Assembly: GCF_001548235.1 (NCBI RefSeq)
Contig: NZ_AP014938.1
Coordinates: 1 to 64,000, forward strand
Length of the DNA: 64,000 bases
Source: Rothia mucilaginosa
Lineage (GTDB): Bacteria > Actinomycetota > Actinomycetes > Actinomycetales > Micrococcaceae
Reading direction: 5' to 3'
A program made the position numbers and the translations under genes. This document shows positions 10,101-17,831 of the stretch, piece after piece; positions within the stretch are counted from its first letter, which is position 1; each line of letters starts with the position of its first letter. Under the pieces are notes generated by a model. That model searched no databases. It was not told the origin of the DNA and saw nothing but the letters and a program-made list of their open reading frames with translations.

Positions 10101-10194
10101 CGGTCTTTTCGGCCATGGTGTAGATGCCGAAGAAGGAGCGTAGGGCGAGGGAGTGTCCGTCAATGAGCAGGAGGGTTTTGTTCTCTGTAGTCAC
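7186..10194 (-). CDS. polA: DNA polymerase I
   Basis: Repair and Okazaki-fragment processing polymerase, 1002 residues. The N-terminal 5'-3' exonuclease carries LLIDGHSLALRSFF, a YEADDI motif, LSGDRDIFQLV and a helix-hairpin-helix with GVPGVGPGFAAKWL. A middle region has the 3'-5' exonuclease fold but lacks the acidic metal-binding residues, as in other actinobacterial and Taq-like enzymes. The polymerase domain has motif A DYSQIEMR, motif B RSKVKAMSYGLAYG with Tyr where E. coli has Phe, and motif C QVHDE. About 100 residues longer than E. coli Pol I, mostly an Ala/Pro-rich linker near residues 310-350. The start is GTG 10194 with TACACT ending exactly 6 bases upstream, suggesting a leaderless transcript. 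Confidence 0.97.
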   Translation of the reverse strand: MTTENKTLLLIDGHSLALRSFFGIYTMAEKTGQHIFVRSDGQHTEAVHAFLSTLLSIIKDNQPSHIAVAFDLPGGTFRTAEYGEYKGGRNAIPEAFNGQIDLIKKMLGALNIPALTYENYEADDIVATLTRRGTEAGYKVLILSGDRDIFQLVTDDVTLLYPVTTGPSKGIQRMDPAAVEKKTKVPPHMYPDLAALTGEQADNLPGVPGVGPGFAAKWLGEYGSLQGVLDNRDKIGGKKGEALRENVDNVVRNRRLNQLVNDLDLNVTLEDTAFTPDLDALNTFFDEVEFRTIRKRAADTLGPIVRAAGSAGATSSAAEAGEEGAPKKAPTGPVYAPIATSAPTKNADAAAFRAFCSAAAEENYGTDEQGAPIAVPERLESAVTLYPVTNLPVARPAIGDAPAVKVTKTKIRAAEENPELLGVLLTSKSTSLWIDTRTIDPELDAALAAWLSDEAARKIVMDLKNQRKLLRAYGYELAGAVEDPALSSYMCGFIPTATRKLFSERMEDLAERYLWIPKEPYAQLVFQPETREEPSLFSLPGEAEPVDNLRYFTQISRIIHELARLLHYEMEEHGQLKVYEEIELPLLYVLADMEQAGIAVSDALLTELHDTFSARANQAQESARAIIGGEVATEDGEEPLNLASVKQLQTVLFETLGLPHTRKIKSGYSTDAESVTELLSKISPESDGAAFLGALIAYRDNIKLAQTVEGLQKAATEDGRVHTTFQQGAASTGRLSSTAPNLQNIPIRTEEGRRIRGAFIVAPEPIDGVEYEGLLTADYSQIEMRIMVHLAADEKLIAAYEAGEDLHRYVGSEVFGVAPEDVTPEQRSKVKAMSYGLAYGLSRFGLAKQLNISSDEAGELRTNYFKRFGRVGRFLRGVLKQAHQDGYTETIFGRRRVLPDLDSPNRVRREAAERAALNAPIQGTAADIIKIAMINIHRRLREEGLKTRMLLQVHDEIILEVATGEREAAERVLVEEMSGAASLRVPLDVQVGWGKSWQEAGH

Positions 10195-10607
10195 TCCTCT
10201 AGTGTATCGAGTCTGAGTTTTCTTGGTGGTTGGCTTCGTGACAGAGGGTTTCGTGACGGGTGGTTTTGCGGTGGCTGCGGGTTAGCCCTGTGGGGAGGCG
10301 CCCGCGCTGTGTTGAGTGCCGGTGCTGTGCCATATAGCGGAACTAGGGGGCGTGTGGAAAGAGTTTTACCTCATATATAAGTGCCGGTGGGGTACGTTTG
10401 GTGAATTTTCTTCCCAAAATTGTGCCCCAAGCCACTATATAAGGTGGATAATAATACAGTTTCCAGATAATATATAACCTTATTATCGCCTCCAGCGTAG
10501 GAACCCCCACACCCCGTGTATTCATAGGCAGAACTCTACCCAGAATTCACCGGACCGTGAGGGCACATCCCGCGCATAACACACAACGAACCCTCATTTA
10601 GGAAACT
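10195..10607. other. Divergent promoter region between polA and the symporter gene
   Basis: The part from 10425 to 10495 is strikingly AT-rich for this genome and includes TATATAAG, GATAATAATA and GATAATATATAA. GGTGGATAATAA (about 10442) is an imperfect inverted match to TTATTATCGCC (about 10482), a possible operator. No short gene is supported. Confidence 0.45.
10201..10206 (-). promoter_or_regulatory. -10 box for leaderless polA
   Basis: The minus strand reads TACACT, AGAGGA, then the GTG start codon. A 6-base gap from a TANNNT box places the transcription start on the first base of the codon. No good -35 is evident. Confidence 0.5.
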
Positions 10608-11885
10608 ATGAAGGCACTCAAAAAACTACCCCTTCTCGTATGGATCCTCATCGCGATCGCATCGGGTGTACTCATCGGCTTGCTGACCCCCGGAATGATT
10701 AGCGGCATCAATGACGCCACCGGCGCATCCATCGCCACCGACTTCATTGTGCAGCTCTTCGTCTCCTTCTCGACCGTGTTCAGCGCCTTCCTGAGCTTCG
10801 CTATCCCGCTGATTATTATCGGTTTCATCGTGCCCGGCATCGGTTCCCTCGCGCAGGGTGCGGGCAAGATGCTCGGCATCACCGTGGGCCTGGCGTACAT
10901 CTCCAGCATCTTTGCCGGCTTCCTGGCGCTGACCTGCGCACTGCTGCTCTACCCCATCATCCTGAAGGGTCAGCAGCTCGCGTCCTTCGATAACCCGGAG
11001 AACGCACTGTCCAAGGGTTACATCTCCTTCGAACTGACCCCGATTATGGGTGTGCTCAGCGCGCTGATTCTCTCCTTCATTCTGGGTCTAGGCATTACCG
11101 CGCTGAAGACCCGTGCGATGCTGAACCTCTTCGAGGACTTCCAGGTCATCGTTGAGAAGATGCTCAGCTACGTGATTATCCCCCTGTTGCCCGTGCACAT
11201 TGTGGGTGTGTTCGCGAACATGACTCTCGCCGGTCAGGTGGCGAAGATCCTCTCGGTCTTCGGCCTCGTCTTTGTCATGGTGATTATCCTGCACTGGGTC
11301 ACCCTGGCCCTGCAGTACTCGGTGGCTGGCGCGGTATCCCGCCGCAACCCCATCCAGATGCTCAAGACCATGCTCCCGGCATACTTCACCGCAATCGGCA
11401 CCCAGTCTTCGGCTGCGACCATCCCGGTGACCGTGCGTTCGGCGAAGAAGGCTGGCATCTCCCCCCGCGTGGTGGACTTCGCTATCCCGCTGTGCGCAAC
11501 CATCCACCTCTCCGGCTCCATGATTACCATTACCTCCTGCTCGGTGGCAGTGCTGTTCATGACCGGCAAGAACCCCGACTTCGGTTCGCTGATTCCCATG
11601 ATTCTGGTGCTCGGCGTGATGATGGTTGCAGCTCCCGGCGTTCCCGGCGGTGGCGTGATGACCGCAATCGGCCTGCTGCAGTCCATGCTCGGCTTTGACG
11701 CCTCCATGATTGCCCTAATGATTGCTCTGTACCTGGCTCAGGACTCCTTCGGCACCGCAACCAACGTGACCGGTGATGCGACCATCGCAGCCCTGACCGA
11801 GCGCATTTCTAAGGCAAGCGGCGTGAACCCCGATAAGGAAATCCGCGACGAGGACATCGAAAAGGCAGAAGCTATTTCCGCTTAA
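10608..11885 (+). CDS. Dicarboxylate/amino acid:cation symporter (DAACS family)
   Basis: Sodium- or proton-coupled uptake carrier of the SDF/GltP family in the cytoplasmic membrane; the substrate (glutamate/aspartate, serine/threonine or C4-dicarboxylate) cannot be read from sequence. The 425 residues show about eight hydrophobic helices. Re-entrant loop HP1 carries the serine-rich GTQSSAATIPVT (about residues 264-275), HP2 carries AAPGVPGGGVM, and the last helix has DSFGTATNVTGD, all diagnostic family segments. ATG 10608 lies about 5 bases after AGGAA. It is monocistronic, with a terminator directly downstream. Confidence 0.93.
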   Translation: MKALKKLPLLVWILIAIASGVLIGLLTPGMISGINDATGASIATDFIVQLFVSFSTVFSAFLSFAIPLIIIGFIVPGIGSLAQGAGKMLGITVGLAYISSIFAGFLALTCALLLYPIILKGQQLASFDNPENALSKGYISFELTPIMGVLSALILSFILGLGITALKTRAMLNLFEDFQVIVEKMLSYVIIPLLPVHIVGVFANMTLAGQVAKILSVFGLVFVMVIILHWVTLALQYSVAGAVSRRNPIQMLKTMLPAYFTAIGTQSSAATIPVTVRSAKKAGISPRVVDFAIPLCATIHLSGSMITITSCSVAVLFMTGKNPDFGSLIPMILVLGVMMVAAPGVPGGGVMTAIGLLQSMLGFDASMIALMIALYLAQDSFGTATNVTGDATIAALTERISKASGVNPDKEIRDEDIEKAEAISA

Positions 11886-11913
11886 TCCTCATCCGCTCAC
11901 ACAGCGTTTTTCA

Positions 11914-11944
11914 GCCCCGTCTCCTGGGTTCAGGAGGCGGGGTT
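11914..11944 (+). terminator. Terminator after the DAACS symporter
   Basis: CCCCGTCTCCTG pairs with CAGGAGGCGGGG around GGTT. Only a short T tract follows (TTGATG). Confidence 0.65.
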
Positions 11945-11995
11945 GATGCGTACCCGCAGACTCCCCCGCAGGTCAAAGGCACCCTAACCAGGGAG

Positions 11996-12001
11996 TACAC
12001 T
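11996..12001 (+). promoter_or_regulatory. -10 box close to the thioesterase start
   Basis: TACACT ends 7 bases before ATG 12009, so the transcript would have almost no leader. GGAAG between them could also serve as a weak ribosome site if transcription starts upstream. Confidence 0.45.
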
Positions 12002-12008
12002 GGAAGTC

Positions 12009-12515
12009 ATGACTGAAAACAACACACAGCACCCACCCGTCCGCGCGGCAGCACCCACCACCCTCACTACAGAAGAAATCAAGGCGCAGCTGACCGAAAG
12101 CGGAATCCCTGAGCACCTGCACCCCTACTTCCCCCGCGGCCTGGGCGAGCTCATCCCCGCCATGGGCATTAAGTTCCAGGAACTCACCGCAGAACGCACC
12201 GTCGCAACCATGCCCGTCGCCGGTAACACCCAGCCCATCGGCCTGCTGCACGGCGGCGCCAACGTGGTTCTTGCCGAGACCCTCGGCTCACTCTCCGCGG
12301 GCGTACACGGCGGCGAAAACCTCGTAGCAGTCGGCGTGGACATCAACGCAACCCACGTGCGCCCGGCAGTCTCCGGCCTGGTTACCGCAACCTGCACCGC
12401 CGTCAAGCTCGGACGCACCCTGTGCATCCACACCATCGACATTGTGGATGAGCGCGGCCGCACCACCTGCACGGCGCGCATCACCAACATGCTGATCCCC
12501 CGCCCCACTGCATAA
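12009..12515 (+). CDS. Hotdog-fold acyl-CoA thioesterase (PaaI/MenI-like)
   Basis: 168-residue member of the PaaI/4HBT hotdog family that hydrolyses acyl- or aroyl-CoA thioesters. The core has MPVAGNTQPIGLLHGGANVVLAET (about 70-93), with the family's GxLHGG turn and catalytic acidic residue (Glu in LAET). VGVDINATHVRP follows, and the usual final strands CTARITN. In menaquinone-making actinobacteria such enzymes often release 1,4-dihydroxy-2-naphthoate, but no men genes are nearby, so the substrate is open. A hydrophilic N-terminal extension of about 50 residues precedes the fold. Confidence 0.88.
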   Translation: MTENNTQHPPVRAAAPTTLTTEEIKAQLTESGIPEHLHPYFPRGLGELIPAMGIKFQELTAERTVATMPVAGNTQPIGLLHGGANVVLAETLGSLSAGVHGGENLVAVGVDINATHVRPAVSGLVTATCTAVKLGRTLCIHTIDIVDERGRTTCTARITNMLIPRPTA

Positions 12516-12613
12516 AGCCCTACAACCTCAGCAAGTAGCCTAAAATCGTAGAAGCACGGGGTACACGGCACCCCACCAACACCCCACCAGAAGGTACGAC
12601 CAGAAGGAGCACC

Positions 12614-12862
12614 ATGGCCCGCGAGCGCACCCCCTATTTCAAGCGTTACCCGAAGATTGTGCGCGCCAAGCGCATTGTCCTGCCCATCGCAATCGGTGTG
12701 ATGCTGGTGTGCCTGGTGACCGCCATCAATAACCCCGGTAGCTTCTGGTGGCTGGGCGTGATGCTCGGTACTGGCGGCATGCTCTGGGCAGGTTCCCCCA
12801 CGGACCGTCCCATTAGCGGCCCCAACAATGACGAAGACGATTTCAACCGCTACCTGCGCTAA
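12614..12862 (+). CDS. Small membrane protein, 82 aa, unknown function
   Basis: Not recognised as a named family. A basic N-terminus (YFKRYPKIVRAKR) precedes two hydrophobic helices at about 21-38 and 44-60, with a short loop, then an acidic tail DEDDF. The topology is probably both ends inside. ATG 12614 has an AAGGAG site 5 bases upstream and the reading frame is clean. A TAAAAT box near 12540 may be its promoter. Small two-helix proteins like this are common next to housekeeping genes in Micrococcaceae. Confidence 0.7.
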   Translation: MARERTPYFKRYPKIVRAKRIVLPIAIGVMLVCLVTAINNPGSFWWLGVMLGTGGMLWAGSPTDRPISGPNNDEDDFNRYLR

Positions 12863-12996
12863 GCCTGCCTGCGCTAAATCTGTCTGGCACGGCAGCTCTT
12901 GCGGCATTGGGTTACCCACGGCACCGGCGCAGAAACGCTCCGGGTTTAGAAACGTTCCGACTGCCCCGGCAGGATGCGCGCTTCAGAGGTTAAACA

Positions 12997-13040
12997 TTAA
13001 CGCCCCGTCCCTCAGCTTCATTGTGAGGGATGGGGCGTTA
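12997..13040. terminator. Bidirectional terminator between 12862 and the ANTAR gene
   Basis: TAACGCCCCGTCCCTCA pairs with TGAGGGATGGGGCGTTA around a 9-base loop. It is nearly perfect and lies between convergent genes. Confidence 0.85.
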
Positions 13041-13155
13041 GTGCGTCATGAAAAGGTGCCGGCCAGATGCTGACCGGCTGAAGGTGTGTACGGACGAATC
13101 CTAGTCTTCGTCGTAGCGTGCGTTCGTACCTGTACCGTTTGTACTGTGTACGTCT

Positions 13156-13767
13156 TTAGGAGAGCTGCTTGATGATGGTGTCGGAGACTTCGCGCATGGA
13201 CAGGCGGCGGTCCATGGAAGTCTTCTGAATCCAGCGGAATGCTTCCGGCTCGGTCAGGTTCATCTTGGTGATGAGCAGCGACTTTGCGCGGTCAACCAGC
13301 TTGCGGGTCTCGAACTGGTCGCGGATGGTGCCAACTTCCTTCTCGAGAGCGCGAATCTGCTCGTAGCGGCTGATTGCCACCTCGATTGCGGGGACCAGGT
13401 CGTTCGGGGAGAAGGGCTTGACGACGTACGCCATAGCGCCTGCCTCAACGGCACGATCGACGAGTTCCTTCTGGCTGAATGCGGTCAGCAGAACGACGGG
13501 AGCGATCTGTTCCTTCGCGATTTCTTCGGCTGCGGTGATGCCGTCCATGATCGGCATCTTCACATCCATGAGGACGAGGTCGGGGCGGTGCTTCTGCGCT
13601 AGCTCGACGGCGGTCTTGCCGTTATCGGTTTCTGCAACAACATCGAAACCCTGGTCCTTCAGAATTTCGACGATGTCGAGGCGAATCAGTGCCTCGTCTT
13701 CTGCCACGACGACGGTGCGGGCCGGGCCCTGCTCCTCCGCCTGGTTTTGAGTGGTCAGCTCTGACAT
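13156..13767 (-). CDS. pdtaR: ANTAR-domain response regulator, PdtaR-like
   Basis: Two-domain regulator of 203 residues. The receiver domain (about 18-135) has the acidic pocket EDE, the phospho-acceptor Asp in LVLMDVKMP, the conserved Thr in LLTAFS and Lys in VVKPF. A short coiled linker leads to a C-terminal ANTAR domain (about 145-200) that binds paired RNA hairpins and prevents termination. Order and length match mycobacterial PdtaR (Rv1626), partner of the PdtaS histidine kinase, which is not in this window. The start at 13767 has a GGAG site; the longer frame from 13785 begins without one. Antitermination targets cannot be named from here. Confidence 0.93.
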   Translation of the reverse strand: MSELTTQNQAEEQGPARTVVVAEDEALIRLDIVEILKDQGFDVVAETDNGKTAVELAQKHRPDLVLMDVKMPIMDGITAAEEIAKEQIAPVVLLTAFSQKELVDRAVEAGAMAYVVKPFSPNDLVPAIEVAISRYEQIRALEKEVGTIRDQFETRKLVDRAKSLLITKMNLTEPEAFRWIQKTSMDRRLSMREVSDTIIKQLS

Positions 13768-14204
13768 TACTCTTCTCCTTATCAAATTGAATCACTTAAA
13801 GTCTACAGGAGGGAATAAATGTTCATCTACTTTCTCGCCCTGTCCCTCGCGTGTTATATGCGTCCTATGTGCAGGTGGGAGGAGTTTTCTGACGTTATTT
13901 TGTGACCCGTTCAACGAATCTTGCACCTTAATGCATATTTTTGTTCTATACTGCTTATAACCACAAAGAAAAACCGCACACCATAGACATCACGCGGTGA
14001 AATTCACACCTAAAACATAGACCCGAAAATGACTCTGACATGCACTAACACACCCTCGGGTTAGACACAAACGTAATAAACAAAATATTTATACCGAAAC
14101 TCCATCACCTGCCAAAGAAGGCCGATACACTGGAATGGATTATTCTCCTCGACTTCTCCGGCACTCGCATTTGACCACCCATACTCGATACCCGGAGGGG
14201 ATTC
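13768..14204. other. AT-rich intergenic region left of the accessory stretch
   Basis: Lower GC than its neighbours from about 13790 to 14110. TACACT at 14126-14131 could be the -10 box of the PIN-like gene about 75 bases downstream, but no convincing -35 was found. No coding frame is supported. Confidence 0.45.
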
Positions 14205-15107
14205 ATGTCAATCACCCGTCAAGCACGCACCCTGTACTCAGACTTCGTCGAGTACAAGGAACTCGATCGCGCCCCGCTGACTTCCATTCACCCCGGAATT
14301 CTCGTCGCCTTCGACTCCACCGCGCTTGCATGCCTCTACAACTACCCAGCCCACATCAGCGACGAAATCCTCCGCGTCTACTCCCAGCTGCGCGGACACG
14401 CATTCCTCCCCCACCAGGCACTCAAAGAATTCTGGGCAGCACTCGACGGCACCTCCCCCGTACCCGCCGCCGCAGACCGCGTCCGATCAGCGCTCGCATC
14501 CTTCAAAGAAACCCTTCCCGAAGAACGCAACTCCCCCTGGAGCGCGCTGCGTTCAGTCGCGCACCAGCTGGACCACTCCATCGCGCAGATCATGAGGATT
14601 CTCGAACCCACCACCGACACCGGATCCATCAACGTGGCACGCCGCGAAGACGACACGATCCTGCCGCGGCTGAACCGCATCTTCACCGGACACGTAGGTG
14701 CCGCCCCCAGCCCCGAACGCCACGAACAGCAGTGCCGTGAAGCACTCGAACAGGGCCACCCGCTGCTCGCTAACGCCAGCTTCGACGCCGACTTCGCGCT
14801 CTGGAACCAGTGCCTTACCGAAGCAACCACCCGCGTGAAAGGCACCGACTGCGTGTTTGTCACCGGCGGTGTGCGCGACACCTGGCTGCGCAACGGCCCG
14901 CAGGTACGCGCCGCATCGGGTGGCAAACCCGTGCGCCAGCTGGCGAACCGTCAGCTGCTGCGTGAATACGCGCAGGCAACCGGAGGCGGCGTGTTCCGCA
15001 TCTACACCGTTGAGGAGATCCTGCGGCTCGCCTCCAACCAGTACGGCGTGACCGTCAGCGACCCTACCTATAGTGCGATTCGCGCGGAACAGCCCGTTGC
15101 CGTGTAA
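14205..15107 (+). CDS. PIN-like domain protein (PIN_8-like), possible nuclease
   Basis: The 300 residues have the outline of the PIN_8 (PIN-like) family: a first acidic residue in VAFDSTALACLY (Asp37), PHQALKEFW (Glu75), a second acidic cluster FDADF (Asp194/196) and FVTGGVRDTW (Asp225). In the family the last motif is usually FVTDDxKxDW. Here the first Asp pair is replaced by Gly-Gly, so the metal site may be weakened or altered. Such proteins are often found in defence islands and are predicted RNases, but function is inferred only. ATG 14205 follows GGAGGG. It is the first gene of the palindrome-punctuated stretch and ends just before palindrome 15188-15234. Confidence 0.6.
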   Translation: MSITRQARTLYSDFVEYKELDRAPLTSIHPGILVAFDSTALACLYNYPAHISDEILRVYSQLRGHAFLPHQALKEFWAALDGTSPVPAAADRVRSALASFKETLPEERNSPWSALRSVAHQLDHSIAQIMRILEPTTDTGSINVARREDDTILPRLNRIFTGHVGAAPSPERHEQQCREALEQGHPLLANASFDADFALWNQCLTEATTRVKGTDCVFVTGGVRDTWLRNGPQVRAASGGKPVRQLANRQLLREYAQATGGGVFRIYTVEEILRLASNQYGVTVSDPTYSAIRAEQPVAV

Positions 15108-15187
15108 AGTCGCGATATAAAGTTGCCGCGTAAAGCCACCATGTAAAGTCACCGGCGAGAATAATCCCACCACACTAACCACAAATG

Positions 15188-15234
15188 ACGCTAAGAAGCC
15201 ACATGTGTTTGATGCACATGTGGCTTTTCAGCGT
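15188..15234. repeat. CACATGTG palindrome, copy 1 (short form)
   Basis: An arm of about 20 bases, AGAAGCCACATGTG at its core, pairs with CACATGTGGCTTTTC around TTTGATG; 18 of 20 positions match. It lies between convergent genes and the TTTTC on the right suits a terminator. Related copies are at 16446, 17705 and 18756. Confidence 0.85.
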
Positions 15235-16284
15235 CTATCCTTCGCGGCTGGCGCGGTACAGCTCCGCGGCATGCTGCTCCAAGGAATCGTCATCGCCCAG
15301 AAGCAGGTAGCACAGGTACAGGGTGAAGGCGGCGCGGCGGTCGTCAGCGAGCGCATTAGTTCCTTCGCCGGGCGGGGTGCTGAAAGCGATAACGTCATGC
15401 GCCTGAGGCAGTGCGGCAATCAGGTGTGCGGCGGTCTCGTAGCCGTCCCGATTGCCGGGCAGGGTGACGTGGTGCGGCTCCTGGTTCTCGTCAGCAGCGC
15501 CGACTTCCGATCGGGCAGCCTGGAAATTAGCCTTGAGGACGTCCTCAACACGGGTCATCAGCTCATCATCGGGCAGCGTGCGGTCTGCATCTGCCAGCGA
15601 CACGTGGATGCCGTTCAGAGTCTCGTAGGGGTGCTCACCCGCGAAGTATCCGGCGGCGAGCGCGTAGCCAGTCAGCAGGTGCGCATCGGCGGCAATGAAG
15701 ATGCCGCGCGCCTCACGCAGGGCGGGCAGCAGCAGCTCAGTCAGGAGCGGGTACAGGGACTCGGGGGCGTTCGCGGTAGCCTCCTGCAGGTACTCTTCCG
15801 CCTCTGCGGTGGGCTCGGCGTTGAGTAAGGTCAGGAAAGCCTCATCGGTGCCCGCCCAGCAGCGGGCAATCAGTACGAGGGTCGCGATGAGCGCGAGAAG
15901 GTCGCGGTAGTTGCCGGAACGGTCAGCACCGAAGGACTCAGCAACAACGCGGGCAAGCATGCGGGCGGCAATGTTCTCGAGGACGAACTCGTCGTAGGCG
16001 TTATCGCCGGGCCAGTTTGCGGGGTCGGGCAGGTAGGTTTCGTCCAGGTACCGCAGCACGGGCTCGAGGGGCGCGGGCGCATCCGCCGCGAGGTCGGGGC
16101 GGCACTGCTCAACCCAACTGTTCACGGTAGCCTCGTCAGCGATGCCGGTAGCCTCAGCAAGCTGGGCGCGCGACAGGCTATACGGTGCAACGAGCTGGAC
16201 GAGGTCCTCGCATGCGCCGTTGGAGCGGTAGGTGGGCCGGTAGTTGGGGGTGGGAAGAGTTCCGGGGAGGTTGGGGGCTGCCAT
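15235..16284 (-). CDS. Protein of unknown function, 349 aa
   Basis: Not recognised. It is a soluble, acidic, mostly helical protein with no signal peptide or membrane segment. Residues about 30-65 (LSRAQLAEATGIADEATVNSW) look like a helix-turn-helix or small helical module. The middle is Leu/Ala/Glu-rich and could be TPR- or HEAT-like helical repeats. ATG 16284 follows a good AAGGAG site and codon use is like its neighbours. It is flanked by palindromes on both sides, one of them (16446) in its 5' region. No partner gene can be assigned. Confidence 0.6.
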   Translation of the reverse strand: MAAPNLPGTLPTPNYRPTYRSNGACEDLVQLVAPYSLSRAQLAEATGIADEATVNSWVEQCRPDLAADAPAPLEPVLRYLDETYLPDPANWPGDNAYDEFVLENIAARMLARVVAESFGADRSGNYRDLLALIATLVLIARCWAGTDEAFLTLLNAEPTAEAEEYLQEATANAPESLYPLLTELLLPALREARGIFIAADAHLLTGYALAAGYFAGEHPYETLNGIHVSLADADRTLPDDELMTRVEDVLKANFQAARSEVGAADENQEPHHVTLPGNRDGYETAAHLIAALPQAHDVIAFSTPPGEGTNALADDRRAAFTLYLCYLLLGDDDSLEQHAAELYRASREG

Positions 16285-16738
16285 TGGTGGCTCCTTCGCT
16301 GAGGTTCGGGGTGAATTGGGTTGTATGGTGTGCGATGCGCGGGGCCACCTGACGGGTCAGAGCGCCTTGCGCATCTTCTGATTTCAGAATATCCCAGAGC
16401 TCCGAATCGTGTGCTGCCCGTCGTCATTACCCGCCCATTAACCGCGAGAAGCCACATGTGTTTCGAAAAGCCACGTCTTTGGTGGCTTCTCGAAACACAT
16501 GTGGCTTCTGGAGGCAGCTAAGAAGCGCCCGCCCGCAGGAATTCAAAGAATATATTCCCCCAACCCCGCACCCAGTCCGACAATTTTTCGCTTACCCCGG
16601 GGTAAACCAAAAAATCTCAGCCACCCTAAACCCTCACCCTATCGTTGAGGTACAAGGTCACTGCACGACCACCACCCCACCTGCCCCGGTGTAGGCCCAC
16701 ACGGGCCGGGGCAGATTACTCCAGATAGGAGAAAACTC
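16285..16738. other. Divergent intergenic region with a palindrome
   Basis: Separates the 349-aa gene (minus) from the 303-aa membrane protein gene (plus). It holds the long CACATGTG palindrome at 16446-16509. The remainder, about 16540-16735, is AT-richer and presumably carries the promoter of the plus-strand gene. No coding frame is supported. Confidence 0.45.
16446..16509. repeat. CACATGTG palindrome, copy 2 (long form)
   Basis: A stem of about 29 base pairs: GAGAAGCCACATGTGTTTCG then AAAAGCCAC, loop GTCTTTG, then the complement through CACATGTGGCTTC. Unlike the other copies it sits between divergently transcribed genes, where a terminator is not expected. Confidence 0.9.
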
Positions 16739-17650
16739 ATGGAGTTTATCAACAAGTACGCACCGATTCTCATCCCCTTGCTCACCGCAATTGCAGGTCT
16801 CCTTACTGCATGGTTCAAGACCCGGGCAGCCCGCGCCGAAGCCAAGAAGGCTGAGGCGGGTACCAGCACCGGGGGTACCACGCAGAAGCTCAGCGTCGGC
16901 ACCATCAACGGCAATGGCAACCGCGTGCAGAACACTCACCAGCAGGTAGGCAACGGCTCCGCAGCCATTAGCGGCGACGGTAACCGCACCACCATCGACA
17001 ACAGCCAGCACACGCACAACCATGCACCTTCCAAGAAGGGTCATGAAAGCGATGACGATACCTGGGGCAATATCGCGATTGCTTTTGGTGGCGGCCCCCT
17101 TATCATGGGCGCGTTCCTCATCAGCTGGCCCACTATCAGCTGGACCCTCGTAGCCTACTGGGTTACCTGTCTCGCACTCATCGGTTGGCAGGTAAAGCTG
17201 CTTAATGCCAAGAGCACTAGCTCCTCTGCACACGCCATTCTGAATGTGCTCTACCCTGCTTCCCTGCTGGCGATTGTTGGTGGCACTTGGTTCACTCTTA
17301 TCGGGGCGGGTAAGTACAACATGGCGACCATCTACACCACCATCAGCGGACACTACGAGTCTCACCCTCAGGGTGGTATGGCTATGCGTTTCATTGAGGC
17401 AGTTACTGCGTCATACGGTGCTGCAGGCTTCACCCTGATCATGCTCAACCTGCTTACTGTCGTCTTCATGGCTGCGGCTTTGCTCCAGTGCTTCAAGTAC
17501 TCGGTTAAGGCTCTGAACGCACTCTATCGCGGCAATCTCATTCGCCCTTCTGTTCAGGAGGCAAGCATGAGCTTCTTCCTTGCTGTTGTGAGCCTGGTAG
17601 CATGCCAGCCCGCGCTTACTGAACATCTGATTGCACAGATCAACAAGTAG
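16739..17650 (+). CDS. Membrane protein with Gly/Asn-rich motif, unknown function, 303 aa
   Basis: Not recognised. Residues 5-25 form an N-terminal membrane helix, followed by a basic Ala/Lys segment. Then comes a Gly/Asn-rich stretch (about 52-88) with two similar units, INGNGNRV and ISGDGNRTTI, separated by QQVGNGS. This is typical of beta-strand stacking, amyloid-like or beta-solenoid motifs. A His/Lys/Asp-rich linker precedes four to five hydrophobic helices (about 112-132, 135-150, 168-190, 222-245, 270-295). ATG 16739 has an AGGAG site. A palindrome follows the gene. A sensor or membrane-active effector is possible but unproven. Confidence 0.6.
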   Translation: MEFINKYAPILIPLLTAIAGLLTAWFKTRAARAEAKKAEAGTSTGGTTQKLSVGTINGNGNRVQNTHQQVGNGSAAISGDGNRTTIDNSQHTHNHAPSKKGHESDDDTWGNIAIAFGGGPLIMGAFLISWPTISWTLVAYWVTCLALIGWQVKLLNAKSTSSSAHAILNVLYPASLLAIVGGTWFTLIGAGKYNMATIYTTISGHYESHPQGGMAMRFIEAVTASYGAAGFTLIMLNLLTVVFMAAALLQCFKYSVKALNALYRGNLIRPSVQEASMSFFLAVVSLVACQPALTEHLIAQINK

Positions 17651-17687
17651 CATCCAGTAACTAGATGCTGGGCCGTATTCACTCAAC

Positions 17688-17696
17688 TTATCCACA
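17688..17696 (+). promoter_or_regulatory. DnaA-box-like 9-mer
   Basis: Perfect TTATCCACA in the short gap after the 303-aa membrane protein gene. It is single and possibly fortuitous, but the word is over-represented in this window. Confidence 0.35.
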
Positions 17697-17704
17697 CCCC
17701 TCTC

Positions 17705-17776
17705 GTCGAGAAGCCACATGTGTTTCGAAAAGCCACGTTTTTGGTGGCTTTTCGAAACACATGTGGCTTTTCGGCG
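17705..17776. repeat. CACATGTG palindrome, copy 3 (long form)
   Basis: Near-identical to copy 2: CGAGAAGCCACATGTGTTTC, AAAAGCCACG, loop TTTTTG, then the full complement and TTTTCGGCG. It lies downstream of the membrane protein gene and upstream of the DUF559-like gene, in the same orientation as both. Confidence 0.9.
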
Positions 17777-17831
17777 TAATAACTAAACGTAACACTTGAA
17801 CATAAATACTCTCATTTGATGCAATTAAAAC

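Noticed and set aside
6760..10143. Two long plus-strand open frames (about 555-560 aa) opposite polA
   Set aside because: Antisense shadows in a GC-rich gene; Gly/Val/Glu-rich low-complexity sequence and no ribosome sites.
16739..17650. Phage holin or tail protein
   Set aside because: Multi-helix topology without any neighbouring phage genes; the Gly/Asn motif does not match a known tail fibre.
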